Shown here: positions 35,852 through 43,018 of the stretch, piece by piece | How the letters are laid out: each line of letters opens with the position of its first letter | Position numbering within the stretch: the stretch's first letter is position 1 | Assembly (NCBI RefSeq): GCF_014673495.1 | Contig: NZ_CP051006.1 | Coordinates: forward strand, 6,386,001 to 6,450,000 | Source: Streptomyces griseofuscus | GTDB taxonomy: Bacteria > Actinomycetota > Actinomycetes > Streptomycetales > Streptomycetaceae | DNA: 64,000 nucleotides | Direction of reading: 5' to 3' | Program-made: the position numbers and the translations under genes | The notes under the pieces: model-generated | What the model was told of the DNA's origin: nothing | Database searches by the model: none | Seen by the model: the letters and a program-made list of their open reading frames with translations, nothing else

Positions 35852-35886
35852 TGTACGACCGTACGCATCATATGTACGCTCGTACA
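35852..35886. promoter_or_regulatory. Double TetR-type operator before the SMR gene
   Basis: Two dyads, TGTACGACCGTACG (35852-35865) and TGTACGCTCGTACA (35873-35886), share the form TGTACG-N2-CGTACR and are 21 bases centre to centre, two helical turns on the same face. They end one base before the SMR ATG. TACGCT at 35875-35880, inside the second dyad, fits a -10 that would give a leaderless mRNA. The adjacent TetR gene is the likely ligand-responsive repressor. Confidence 0.7.
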
Positions 35887-35887
35887 C

Positions 35888-36211
35888 ATGGGATATCTGA
35901 CGCTCGCCGGCGCCATAGCCGCCGAGGTGACCGCCACGACGGCGATGAAGTACAGCCATGGGTTCAGCAGGCTCGGGCCCTCGCTGGTGACGGCGCTGGG
36001 GTATCTGGTGTCCTTCCTGCTGCTGGCGCAGACGCTGAAGACGGTGCAGATCGGCACGGCGTACGCGATCTGGTCCGGGGTGGGGACCGCGGCCATCGCC
36101 GTGCTCGGGCTGCTGCTGTTCGGGGAGGGGCTCGATACGGTCAAGGTGGCGGGGATCCTGCTGATCATCGGAGGAGTGGTGGTGCTGAACCTCGGCGGGA
36201 CGAGTCACTGA
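35888..36211 (+). CDS. Small multidrug resistance (SMR) family exporter
   Basis: A 107-aa protein with four membrane helices, the exact size of EmrE-type drug/proton antiporters and Gdx-type guanidinium exporters. It keeps the essential membrane Glu in helix 1 (AGAIAAEVTATTAMKYS, Glu13 by position) and the helix 3 pattern TAYAIWSGVGTAAIAVLG. There is no ribosome site before the ATG at 35888, consistent with a leaderless transcript. The stop overlaps the TetR start (TGATG), and two operator dyads lie before the gene, so exporter and repressor form one self-controlled unit. The substrate is unknown. Confidence 0.9.
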   Translation: MGYLTLAGAIAAEVTATTAMKYSHGFSRLGPSLVTALGYLVSFLLLAQTLKTVQIGTAYAIWSGVGTAAIAVLGLLLFGEGLDTVKVAGILLIIGGVVVLNLGGTSH

Positions 36212-36741
36212 TGGCCCGGCGCTACGACCCCGACCGGCGCCAGCGGATCATCGACGCGGCGATCCGGGTGGCCGGGCGGGACGGGCTCGCCGGGCTGAGC
36301 CATCGCACGGTCGCGGCCGAGGCGGACGTACCGCTCGGCTCCACCACGTACCACTTCGCCACCCTGGACGATCTGCTGGTGGCCGCCCTGTGCCAGGCGA
36401 ACGAGGGGTTCGCCGCGGTGCTCGACGCCAGTGGGGCGCTTGCCGACGACGACCTCGCGGCCGGGCTCGCCCGGGTCCTCGGCGACTGGCTGAACGGCGA
36501 CCGCCCGGGTGCGGAGCTGGAGTACGAGCTGTACCTCGCCGCGCTGCGCCGCCCGGCACTGCGGCCCGTCGCCGCCCGGTGGGCCGAGGAGACCGGCGCG
36601 CGCCTGTCCGCCCGGATCGACGCGGTGACGGCGCGGGCGCTGCTCGCGCTGATGGACGGGATCTGCCTCCAGGTGCTGCTGACGGGCGGCTCGTACGACG
36701 AGGAATACGCGCGGGAGGCGTTCGAGCGGGTGATCGGCTGA
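36211..36741 (+). CDS. TetR-family repressor, partner of the SMR exporter
   Basis: A 176-aa regulator. The N-terminal 50 residues are a clear TetR helix-turn-helix (RQRIIDAAIRVAGRDGLAGLSHRTVAAEADVPLGSTTYHF, shown here as a region from residue 9 to 48, with recognition helix VPLGSTTYHF). The rest is a helical ligand-binding domain. The ATG overlaps the SMR stop by one base. It probably binds the two dyads at 35852-35886 and is released by the exported compound, as in QacR-like systems; the ligand is unknown. Confidence 0.88.
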   Translation: MARRYDPDRRQRIIDAAIRVAGRDGLAGLSHRTVAAEADVPLGSTTYHFATLDDLLVAALCQANEGFAAVLDASGALADDDLAAGLARVLGDWLNGDRPGAELEYELYLAALRRPALRPVAARWAEETGARLSARIDAVTARALLALMDGICLQVLLTGGSYDEEYAREAFERVIG

Positions 36742-36865
36742 ACGGGAGGCGCCCGGCCGAAAGCGCCCGGCCGAGGGCGGGTGGATGAGGGAGGGCGGAT
36801 CGGGTGAAGGCGGATCCCGCGACCGGCACATGAGACACGGTTCGCCCCCGCACCCCGCGCCACGT

Positions 36866-36871
36866 TAGGTT
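36866..36871 (+). promoter_or_regulatory. dapD: Possible -10 for a leaderless dapD mRNA
   Basis: TAGGTT ends 7 bases before the dapD ATG and no ribosome site lies between them. In actinobacteria a TANNNT hexamer at this distance marks leaderless genes. No consensus -35 was seen. Confidence 0.4.
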
Positions 36872-36878
36872 TTGTCCC

Positions 36879-37865
36879 ATGACCGACACTGCTTCCCGTA
36901 CCACCGGCGCCGTCGCCGCCGGCCTCGCCACGATCGCCTCCGACGGCACCGTTCTCGACACCTGGTTCCCCGCGCCCGAGCTGGTCGCCGAGCCGGGCCC
37001 GGCCGGCACCGAGCGGCTGACCGCCGAGCGCGCGGCGGAGCTGCTGGGCGGCGGCGCGACCGCGGCGATCGGCCCGGACGCCCGCAGGGGCGTCGAGGTG
37101 GTCGCGGTCCGTACGGTCATCGCCTCGCTGGACGAGAAGCCGCTGGACGCGCACGACACCTATCTGCGGCTGCACCTGCTCTCACACCGCCTGGTCAAGC
37201 CGCACGGCCAGAACCTGGACGGCATCTTCGGCCACCTCGCCAACGTCGCCTGGACCTCGCTCGGCCCGGTCGCGGTGGACGACATCGAGAAGGTGCGGCT
37301 GAACGCCCGCGCCGAGGGCCTGCACCTCCAGGTCACCTCGATCGACAAGTTCCCCCGTATGACGGACTACGTGGCCCCCAAGGGTGTCCGTATCGCCGAC
37401 GCCGACCGGGTCCGCCTCGGCGCGCACCTGGCCGAGGGCACCACCGTGATGCACGAGGGCTTCGTCAACTTCAACGCCGGCACGCTCGGCACCTCGATGG
37501 TCGAGGGCCGGATCTCCGCCGGTGTCGTCATCGGCGACGGCTCGGACATCGGCGGCGGCGCCTCCACCATGGGCACCCTGTCCGGCGGCGGCAATGTGAT
37601 CATCTCCGTCGGCGAGCGCTGCCTGGTCGGCGCCGAGGCGGGCGTCGGCATCGCCCTCGGCGACGAGTGCGTGGTCGAGGCGGGTCTGTACGTCACCGCC
37701 GGTACCCGTGTCACCATGCCCGACGGACAGATCGTCAAGGCCCGCGACCTGAGCGGCGCCTCCCACATCCTCTTCCGCCGCAACTCGGTCACCGGCACGG
37801 TCGAGGCCCGCCCGAACAACGCGGTCTGGGGCGGCCTGAACGACATCCTGCACAGCCACAACTGA
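36879..37865 (+). CDS. dapD: Tetrahydrodipicolinate N-succinyltransferase
   Basis: DapD succinylates tetrahydrodipicolinate with succinyl-CoA in lysine and diaminopimelate synthesis. The 328-aa product is of the actinobacterial type: an N-terminal alpha/beta domain (residues 1-165), then a left-handed beta-helix built from hexapeptide repeats at about 170-290 (VRLGAHLAEGTTVMHEG, GSDIGGGASTMGTLSGGGN, ERCLVGAEAGVG). ATG 36879 follows a TAGGTT hexamer. A strong terminator follows the stop. It is not linked to other lysine genes except a DapA-family gene 600 bases away on the opposite strand. Confidence 0.95.
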   Translation: MTDTASRTTGAVAAGLATIASDGTVLDTWFPAPELVAEPGPAGTERLTAERAAELLGGGATAAIGPDARRGVEVVAVRTVIASLDEKPLDAHDTYLRLHLLSHRLVKPHGQNLDGIFGHLANVAWTSLGPVAVDDIEKVRLNARAEGLHLQVTSIDKFPRMTDYVAPKGVRIADADRVRLGAHLAEGTTVMHEGFVNFNAGTLGTSMVEGRISAGVVIGDGSDIGGGASTMGTLSGGGNVIISVGERCLVGAEAGVGIALGDECVVEAGLYVTAGTRVTMPDGQIVKARDLSGASHILFRRNSVTGTVEARPNNAVWGGLNDILHSHN

Positions 37866-37882
37866 CCCGCCCGGTACGCCCG

Positions 37883-37915
37883 GAGCGCCCCTCGCCCGTG
37901 TGGTGAGGGGCGCTC
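37883..37915. terminator. Bidirectional terminator after dapD
   Basis: GAGCGCCCCTC (37883-37893) pairs exactly with GAGGGGCGCTC (37905-37915) across an 11-base loop, between the convergent dapD and HAD-like genes. Confidence 0.88.
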
Positions 37916-37917
37916 GG

Positions 37918-38424
37918 TCATGTCGGGGGCAGGCCGGCGGCGAACTCCGCCAGGGTGGTGAAGTCGCCCGCGCGCAGGCCGATGCGGGGGTTCACATGGT
38001 GCAGGAGGGCCGGGCCGGGGTGGTGGTCGGCCACGAACACCGCGTCCTCGGTGCTCTGTTCGTCGTCGACCCAGGCGAACGGCCGGCCCCCGGCGTACGC
38101 CACGATCGTCTCCGTCTTCCAGTGCACCCCGTCGGGCCGGTGCGCGAACAGGCCCGCGCCGAAGTCGACATAGGGCAGTTCGGGCAGTCCGAGGACGGGG
38201 GCGATCCAGTGGTTGGCCTCGGCCATCCAGGTCGTCGCCCAGCACAGCTCGTAGTCGAGGGCCAGCAGCGCGGGGCCATGGGCCGGGTTCAGCCACACCC
38301 GCAGGGGGCGGCGCGAGGCCAGCGGCACCCGGATCGTCGTATATCCCTCGGGCCGGCGCTCCCGTTGGGCCGCGTACGGGTTCAGCGGACCGTCGACGTC
38401 CAGGAAGAGCAGGGGACGGCTCAC
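37918..38424 (-). CDS. HAD-superfamily-like protein, unknown substrate
   Basis: A 168-aa protein that begins PLLFLDVDGPLNPY, the HAD motif I (Asp-x-Asp) normally seen in phosphatases and related hydrolases. A later Asp-Asp pair in AWVDDEQSTEDAVF could serve as motif IV. No clear cap domain is present. It may be a small phosphatase or a catalytically reduced member. The GTG at 38424 lies 6 bases after TACGGT (minus strand, 38436-38431), so the mRNA may be leaderless. The upstream DapA-family gene is 34 bases away on the same strand. Confidence 0.65.
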   Translation of the reverse strand: MSRPLLFLDVDGPLNPYAAQRERRPEGYTTIRVPLASRRPLRVWLNPAHGPALLALDYELCWATTWMAEANHWIAPVLGLPELPYVDFGAGLFAHRPDGVHWKTETIVAYAGGRPFAWVDDEQSTEDAVFVADHHPGPALLHHVNPRIGLRAGDFTTLAEFAAGLPPT

Positions 38425-38458
38425 GGGGACACCGTACGGCAGGCGGGGGGAGCGCGGA

Positions 38459-39358
38459 TCAGGATTCGGTCAGTTCTTCGAAGCGGGCGTGCAGTTCGGC
38501 CGTCGTCCCCGGGGCGGCGGGCAGCAGCGGGGCACGGACCGGGCCCGCGGGCAGGCCGAGCCGGGACAGGAGGGCCTTGGCGGTGACCGTCCCGGGCAGG
38601 CCCGCGGCCATCATCGACTCGATCAACGGGGTCGCCCTCAACTGGAGTTGCCGCGCCCGCGCGGTGTCGGCCGCGTCGAAGGCGTCCAGGACGGCGCGGA
38701 TGTGGCGCGGGGCGGCATTGGCGACGGTGCTGATACAGCCGGCCGCGCCGATGGCGTAGAGGGCGAGGTTGTGTTCGTCGCAGCCCGCGTAATAGGCCAA
38801 CTCCGCCCGGGCCAGCACCTTCTGGGTGCCCAGAAGGTCGTAGGAGCAGTCCTTGACGCCGACGATCCTGGGGTGGCCGGCGAGGCGCAGGATCGTCTCC
38901 GGATCGATACGGGTGCCGGTGCGCCCCGGGATGTCGTAGAGCAGGACCGGCAGTCCGCTCGCGTCGGCGACGGCGCGGAAGTGCGCGGCGACGGCCTCCT
39001 GCGGCGGCCTGCTGTAGTAGGGCGCCACGACCAGCACGGCGTCGGCGCCCGCCTTCTCGGCCGCCAGGGCCAGTTCGGTGGTGTGCCGGGTGTCGGCGGT
39101 GCCGATGCCCGCGATCAGCGGGATCCGCGGCCCGACCGCCTCCCGCACGGCCGTGATCAGCTCCGCCTTCTCGGCGTCGGTGGTGGTCGGCGACTCGCCC
39201 GTGGTGCCGTTGAGGACCAGTCCCTCGCAGCCCTCCGCCACCAGATGGGCGGCCAGTTCCTGGGCGCCGGCCCGGTTCAGCGCCCCTTCCGCGGTGAACG
39301 GGGTGATCATCGCGCAGAGGGCGCGGCCGAAGGGGGAGGGGGCCTGTGTGATCGTCAT
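38459..39358 (-). CDS. dapA: Dihydrodipicolinate synthase family protein (DapA-like)
   Basis: A 299-aa TIM-barrel aldolase/lyase of the DapA/NanA family. LVLNGTTGESPTTTDAEK near residue 47 and the Schiff-base Lys in PRIVGVKDCS near 165 are present, with the catalytic Tyr in LLYDIPGRTG. These fit true dihydrodipicolinate synthase (pyruvate plus aspartate semialdehyde), and dapD is close by. However, Streptomyces carries several paralogues and catabolic members share all these motifs, so the reaction is not certain. Confidence 0.85.
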   Translation of the reverse strand: MTITQAPSPFGRALCAMITPFTAEGALNRAGAQELAAHLVAEGCEGLVLNGTTGESPTTTDAEKAELITAVREAVGPRIPLIAGIGTADTRHTTELALAAEKAGADAVLVVAPYYSRPPQEAVAAHFRAVADASGLPVLLYDIPGRTGTRIDPETILRLAGHPRIVGVKDCSYDLLGTQKVLARAELAYYAGCDEHNLALYAIGAAGCISTVANAAPRHIRAVLDAFDAADTARARQLQLRATPLIESMMAAGLPGTVTAKALLSRLGLPAGPVRAPLLPAAPGTTAELHARFEELTES

Positions 39359-39526
39359 ACCCGCTAGTGTCGGCAGGTCTTCTGTGTAGCTCTACTTAAT
39401 TTTCCTTCAGGGTATCGATAAGTTTGCTTACACGTTCAGGTGTGGCGCAAGGTCGTGTGTCCAACTCGGCCGTTCATGGGTCACTATGGGCGAAGGGTCA
39501 CCATCGACGTCAGCCATGGAGGCACC

Positions 39527-39673
39527 ATGAAGCTCGGCAAGGCACTGGCCACCGGGGTCGCCGAGGAGCGGCCGGACATCCGTGACGAGGAAGAGACGGT
39601 CCGGCAGCCCGCCGAGGCCGCCCGTACCGCACCGGCCGAGCCGGCCCGCGAAGAGGTCCCGGCCGGCCGATGA
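39527..39673 (+). CDS. Small 48-aa acidic protein, first gene of an unknown operon
   Basis: A short product beginning MKLGKALATGVAEERPDIRD, then Glu/Pro/Ala-rich to the end. GGAG lies 6 bases before the ATG at 39527, and the stop overlaps the next ATG (ATGA), which supports it being real. No homology is recognised. It may assist or regulate translation of the 231-aa gene that follows. Confidence 0.6.
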   Translation: MKLGKALATGVAEERPDIRDEEETVRQPAEAARTAPAEPAREEVPAGR

Positions 39674-40365
39674 GGCCCCGGCTCCCGGCGGAACGCCCCA
39701 CGGAGCCGCCGACCGGCTACAAGATCGCCCACCCGGTGCTGTCCCAGGACGGCACCCGGGCGGGGTTCACCGGGGTGTCGCTCGGCGGTGCGCTTCCCTA
39801 CGGGGTGCTCGACCAGGCGTCCTGCGTCTACGGCCGCAGGCACCGCCCTCCCGCGCGCCTGTGCGACTGCGGTTTCCACTGCGTCCATGAGCGCACCGCC
39901 GCCGACGCCCTGCGCTGCACCGCCGAGCACCGCACCGCGCTGCTCCTCGAAGTCTCCGTGCTCGGCGCCTACATCCGCTTCGAGCGCGGATTCCGCTACG
40001 CCCGCCAGCGGGTGCGCACCGCCACCGCGGGCCCCTGCGCCTGCGGCGCCACCGCGACCCTGCTGGCCGACGCCGGCTGGGGCCGCCCCGGCTGGCGCGC
40101 CCTGGCCCCCGGCTGCGCGGGCTGTGCGCGCGGCCGTACGTCCGTCACCCTCGCGGAGTTCGCCCGGCTCGCCGGGGAGGGCCTGCGGGTACGGGCGGAC
40201 GGCGGCGTCCCGGCCGAGACCGTCACCGAGTTGACGACGGGCACCGAGATGGGTGTGCCCGAACTGGTCGCCGAGGCAGCCCTGTTGCAGGCGCGGCTCG
40301 ACTGGTTCCAGTCCCAGCTCGCGCGGCTCGGCGACCGCGGGACCGGGGGAGCGGACAAGGGCTGA
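39670..40365 (+). CDS. Cys-rich protein of unknown function, 231 aa
   Basis: No known family recognised. It contains two Cys groups that could bind zinc: LCDCGFHCVHE near residue 75 and CACGATA ... GCAGCARG at about 120-155. A hydrophobic beta-strand segment (TALLLEVSVLGAYIRFERGFRYAR, cited in part) lies between them. The C-terminal helix is amphipathic (VAEAALLQARLDWFQSQLARLG). It is translationally coupled to the preceding 48-aa gene and followed 54 bases later by an envelope-stress gene pair. The function is unknown. Confidence 0.6.
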   Translation: MRPRLPAERPTEPPTGYKIAHPVLSQDGTRAGFTGVSLGGALPYGVLDQASCVYGRRHRPPARLCDCGFHCVHERTAADALRCTAEHRTALLLEVSVLGAYIRFERGFRYARQRVRTATAGPCACGATATLLADAGWGRPGWRALAPGCAGCARGRTSVTLAEFARLAGEGLRVRADGGVPAETVTELTTGTEMGVPELVAEAALLQARLDWFQSQLARLGDRGTGGADKG

Positions 40366-40384
40366 CGCTCCCCGGGCCGGGTAC
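40360..40384 (+). promoter_or_regulatory. Sigma-B-type promoter candidate
   Basis: GGCT (40360-40363), 15 bases, GGGTAC (40379-40384) fits the stress sigma factor consensus GNNT-N14-16-GGGTAY known for Streptomyces sigma-B-type factors. It lies 36 bases before the Act_holin-like gene. The -35 is short and weak, so chance is possible. Confidence 0.45.
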
Positions 40385-40419
40385 CCGGATGTTCCCGTAC
40401 AGAAAGGAGGCGGGACACC

Positions 40420-40851
40420 GTGACCATGACCTCGCACACGCGACCGCACACGCGCCCCGCACTCGACGGCCACCCCTCCACGGGGGAACTCGTCAATCGG
40501 GCCACCGAACAGCTCTCCCTGCTGCTGCGGCAGGAGGTCGCCCTCGCCAAGGCGGAGCTGACCCAGAAGGGCAAGCGCGCCGGAACCGGCGGCGGGCTGC
40601 TGGGTGCCGCGGGCGCCCTCGGCTATGTCGGGCTGATCGTGCTGGCCGGCGCGGCCACCGCCGCCCTCGACCTGGTGCTGCCCCTGTGGGCGGCGGCGCT
40701 GACCGTCGCGGTCGCGCTGTTCCTGGTGGCCGCCGTGCTGGCCGCCACCGGACGCGCCCAGCTGCGCCGCGCCGGATCGCCCATGCCCGAGGAGACCCTC
40801 GGCAGTGTCCGGGCCGATGTCGACGTGATCAAGGAAAGGGCACATCGATGA
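40420..40851 (+). CDS. Phage holin family/DUF1469-like membrane protein
   Basis: A 143-aa protein with an N-terminal amphipathic helix (ELVNRATEQLSLLLRQEVALAKAEL) and two membrane helices (LLGAAGALGYVGLIVLAGAATAAL; LWAAALTVAVALFLVAAVLAA). This is the 'Act_holin/DUF1469' pattern, a small actinobacterial membrane family often with stress genes, not linked to phage here. The GTG start at 40420 follows AAAGGAGG. The stop overlaps the next gene by ATGA. A stress-type promoter candidate lies just before it. Confidence 0.8.
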   Translation: MTMTSHTRPHTRPALDGHPSTGELVNRATEQLSLLLRQEVALAKAELTQKGKRAGTGGGLLGAAGALGYVGLIVLAGAATAALDLVLPLWAAALTVAVALFLVAAVLAATGRAQLRRAGSPMPEETLGSVRADVDVIKERAHR

Positions 40852-41492
40852 CCCACAGGACCCCGCACGGCTCGGGCGCCAAGGGCCCCGACGAGCTGCG
40901 CGCGCAGATCGAGCAGACCAGGAACCAACTCGGCGACACCGTGGCCCAGTTGGTGGACCGCGTCGATGTGAAAGGGCGCGCGCGGGCCCGGGCCGCCGAT
41001 CTGAAGGACAAGGCCGGTGCCATGAGGGTGCAGCTGCGCTCCAGCGCCGCCCAGGCCGGGCACGGCGCCCAGGGCCGGGCCACGCACGCGGCGCACGCGA
41101 TGAAGGGACGGGCCGCGCAGGCGGGCCACGCGGTGCAGGGGACGGCCGCGCGCACCGGGCACACACTCCAGAGCCGGGTCGCCCAGCACGGCGGCTCCCA
41201 GGACGGGCAGCCGCTGCGGGACCGCGCGCTGGAGGCCGGGCGCCAGGCCCAGAGCAGGGCGATGGACGCCGGGCACCGGGTGCAGGACCGGGCCGCCGTG
41301 GCCCAGCGGCAGCTCGCGCCCCCCGCCCGCAAGGCCGCCGAGGGCCTGCGCGGGGTGCCGCGCCCGGTGCTGGTGGCAGGTGCGACCGGGGCGATCGCCC
41401 TGATCGCGGCCGGGGTGCTGCGCGGTGGCCGGAGCCGTGGCACGGCCCGTGGCGCGTCCCGCGTCATGAGCCGCCGCCCCTGCTCCTGCTGA
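40848..41492 (+). CDS. DUF3618-domain protein with His/Ala/Gln repeat region
   Basis: A 214-aa protein. Residues about 12-55 match DUF3618 (PDELRAQIEQTRNQLGDTVAQLVDRVDVKGRARARA, given here as a position range). Residues 60-160 are an irregular repeat of about eleven residues rich in Ala, Gln, Gly and His (RAAQAGHAVQGTAARTGH), likely a long amphipathic helix. A membrane helix follows near 185 (VLVAGATGAIALIAAGVL). DUF3618 and Act_holin proteins are regularly paired; they probably act at the membrane, but no function is known. It is coupled to the preceding gene by ATGA. Confidence 0.8.
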   Translation: MTHRTPHGSGAKGPDELRAQIEQTRNQLGDTVAQLVDRVDVKGRARARAADLKDKAGAMRVQLRSSAAQAGHGAQGRATHAAHAMKGRAAQAGHAVQGTAARTGHTLQSRVAQHGGSQDGQPLRDRALEAGRQAQSRAMDAGHRVQDRAAVAQRQLAPPARKAAEGLRGVPRPVLVAGATGAIALIAAGVLRGGRSRGTARGASRVMSRRPCSC

Positions 41493-41574
41493 GCATCTGA
41501 AAGGAGCGTCCGACGGGGCGTCCGAAGGGCTCCCCGGCGCCCGCCCCCGGCCCCCTTTCCAGCCATACCGTTCC

Positions 41575-41630
41575 ACCCTCCCACCGAAAACTAAGGCCGT
41601 CTGGACAAAAAAAGTTTTCGGTGGGAGGGT
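41575..41630 (+). promoter_or_regulatory. 17-bp perfect inverted repeat before the ArsR-like gene
   Basis: ACCCTCCCACCGAAAAC (41575-41591) is exactly complementary to GTTTTCGGTGGGAGGGT (41614-41630), with a 22-base AT-rich spacer containing seven A residues. The right arm contains the GGGAGGG ribosome site of the gene starting at 41637. The arms could be an operator, or the mRNA could fold to hide the ribosome site. Confidence 0.8.
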
Positions 41631-41636
41631 AGGCGC

Positions 41637-42257
41637 ATGCTGGATGTGACCGTGATCGAGGACCCCGAGGCCGCGGCCGTGTCGCTGGACCCCGTCCGGG
41701 CCCGGCTGCTCGCCGAACTGGCCGCCGGACCCGCGTCGGCCGCGATGCTGGCCGGCAAGGTCGGACTGCCCCGCCAGAAGGTGAACTACCACCTCAAGAC
41801 GCTGGAGCGGCACGGACTGGTCGAGCTGGCCGGGGAGCGCCGCAAGGGCAATGTCACCGAGCGGCTGATGCGCGCGAGCGCCGCGTCGTACGTCATCTCG
41901 CCCGCCGCCCTGCCCGCCGTGCAGCCCGACCCGGACCGCTTCCGGGACCAGCTGTCCGCGCGCTGGCTGCTGGCGCTCGGCGCCCGCCTGGTGCGCGACG
42001 TCGGCACGCTGATCGGCGGCGCGGCCAGGGCCCGCAAGCCGCTCGCGACATACGCCCTGGACGGCGAGGTGCGCTTCGCCTCCGCCGCCGACCGCGCGGC
42101 GTTCGTGCGGGAGCTGACGGCGGGCGTCAGCGCCCTGATCCGCAAGTACGACGCCCCGGACGCCGAGGGCGGCCGGGACCACCGGGTCGTCGTCGCCCTG
42201 CATCCCACGGTCAAGGACCGGCCCGCAGCCCTGGAACCCGCACCGGAAGCCGAGTAG
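41637..42257 (+). CDS. ArsR-like winged-helix transcriptional regulator
   Basis: A 206-aa protein with an N-terminal ArsR-type winged helix (LDPVRARLLAELAAGPASAAML, then VGLPRQKVNYHLKTLERHGLV at about 43-63). No metal-binding Cys pair is seen, so it belongs to the metal-independent branch. A C-terminal domain (residues 90-200) of unknown role follows. It is 11 bases upstream of an SRPBCC-domain gene; ArsR-SRPBCC pairs are common and often control ligand-binding or stress proteins. A 17-bp inverted repeat ends 6 bases before the start. Confidence 0.86.
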   Translation: MLDVTVIEDPEAAAVSLDPVRARLLAELAAGPASAAMLAGKVGLPRQKVNYHLKTLERHGLVELAGERRKGNVTERLMRASAASYVISPAALPAVQPDPDRFRDQLSARWLLALGARLVRDVGTLIGGAARARKPLATYALDGEVRFASAADRAAFVRELTAGVSALIRKYDAPDAEGGRDHRVVVALHPTVKDRPAALEPAPEAE

Positions 42258-42268
42258 GAGCCCCCGCC

Positions 42269-43006
42269 ATGAGCAAGGAATTCGAGATCGTCCGCGAGTT
42301 CGAGGTAGATGTACCGCCGGAGCAGGTCTGGGCGGCGATCACCACCGGGACCGGGGGCTATCTGTGGCCGATGGAGCCGCCCGAGCCGCGGGAGGGCGGG
42401 CGGGGGCCGTTCGGCTCGACCGTCGTGGTCTGGGAGCCGCCGCGCCGCTACGTCAACCGCAGCGAGGACGTGGGCATGCCCACGCAGTCGCTCAACCAGC
42501 TCGACCACACCATCGAGCCCCGCGACGAGGGCCGCCGCGCCTTCGTGCGCTACGTCCACAGCGGGATCTTCACCGACGACTGGGACACCCAGTACGACGG
42601 CGCGAACAAGCACACCGACTTCTATCTGCACACCCTGCGCGAGTATCTGACGCACTTCGCGCCGGCCCCGGTCGCCTTCGCGCAGGTGAACGGCCCCGCG
42701 ACCTCGGCCGTACCGGAGGCGCTCGCCATCGCGGCCCGCGCGCTCGGACTGCCGGACGGCGCGACCGCGGGGACGAAGGTGAGCGTCCGCGGACCCGGCG
42801 GGCGGGACCTGGACGCCGTACTCGACTACCGCGAGGCGGAGTTCATCGGACTGCGCACCGAGCGTGCCCTCGTCCGCTTCTTCGGCCGGGGCCGCTGGGG
42901 CGCGCCGTTCGGCATCAGCGTGCACGACTTCGCGCCGGGCGCCGATGCCGAGACGGACGGGGCCGCCTGGCAGGACTGGCTGAACGGGGTGTTCAGCCAG
43001 TCCTGA
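42269..43006 (+). CDS. SRPBCC (AHSA1-like) domain protein
   Basis: A 245-aa protein whose first 150 residues form an SRPBCC/START-like fold (VREFEVDVPPEQVWAAITTG at the start; FYLHTLREYLTHFA as the closing long helix). These proteins bind hydrophobic ligands in a deep pocket or act on Hsp90. A second domain of about 85 residues follows (VPEALAIAARALGLPDGATAG ... GISVHDFAPGAD). It lies in one operon with the ArsR-like regulator. The ligand is not known. Confidence 0.82.
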   Translation: MSKEFEIVREFEVDVPPEQVWAAITTGTGGYLWPMEPPEPREGGRGPFGSTVVVWEPPRRYVNRSEDVGMPTQSLNQLDHTIEPRDEGRRAFVRYVHSGIFTDDWDTQYDGANKHTDFYLHTLREYLTHFAPAPVAFAQVNGPATSAVPEALAIAARALGLPDGATAGTKVSVRGPGGRDLDAVLDYREAEFIGLRTERALVRFFGRGRWGAPFGISVHDFAPGADAETDGAAWQDWLNGVFSQS

Positions 43007-43018
43007 ACCCCTCGTGGC

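Noticed and set aside
36748..36775. Direct repeat GCGCCCGGCCGA (two copies) after the TetR gene
   Set aside because: Short, GC-only and in a noncoding gap; likely chance or slippage with no supporting context.
39430..39500. Sigma-B-like promoter before the 48-aa gene
   Set aside because: The closest match is GTGT with a 17-base gap and GGGTCA, which fails both spacing and -10.
40420..40851. Prophage holin
   Set aside because: The protein is of the actinobacterial Act_holin family and has no endolysin, tail or other phage genes nearby.
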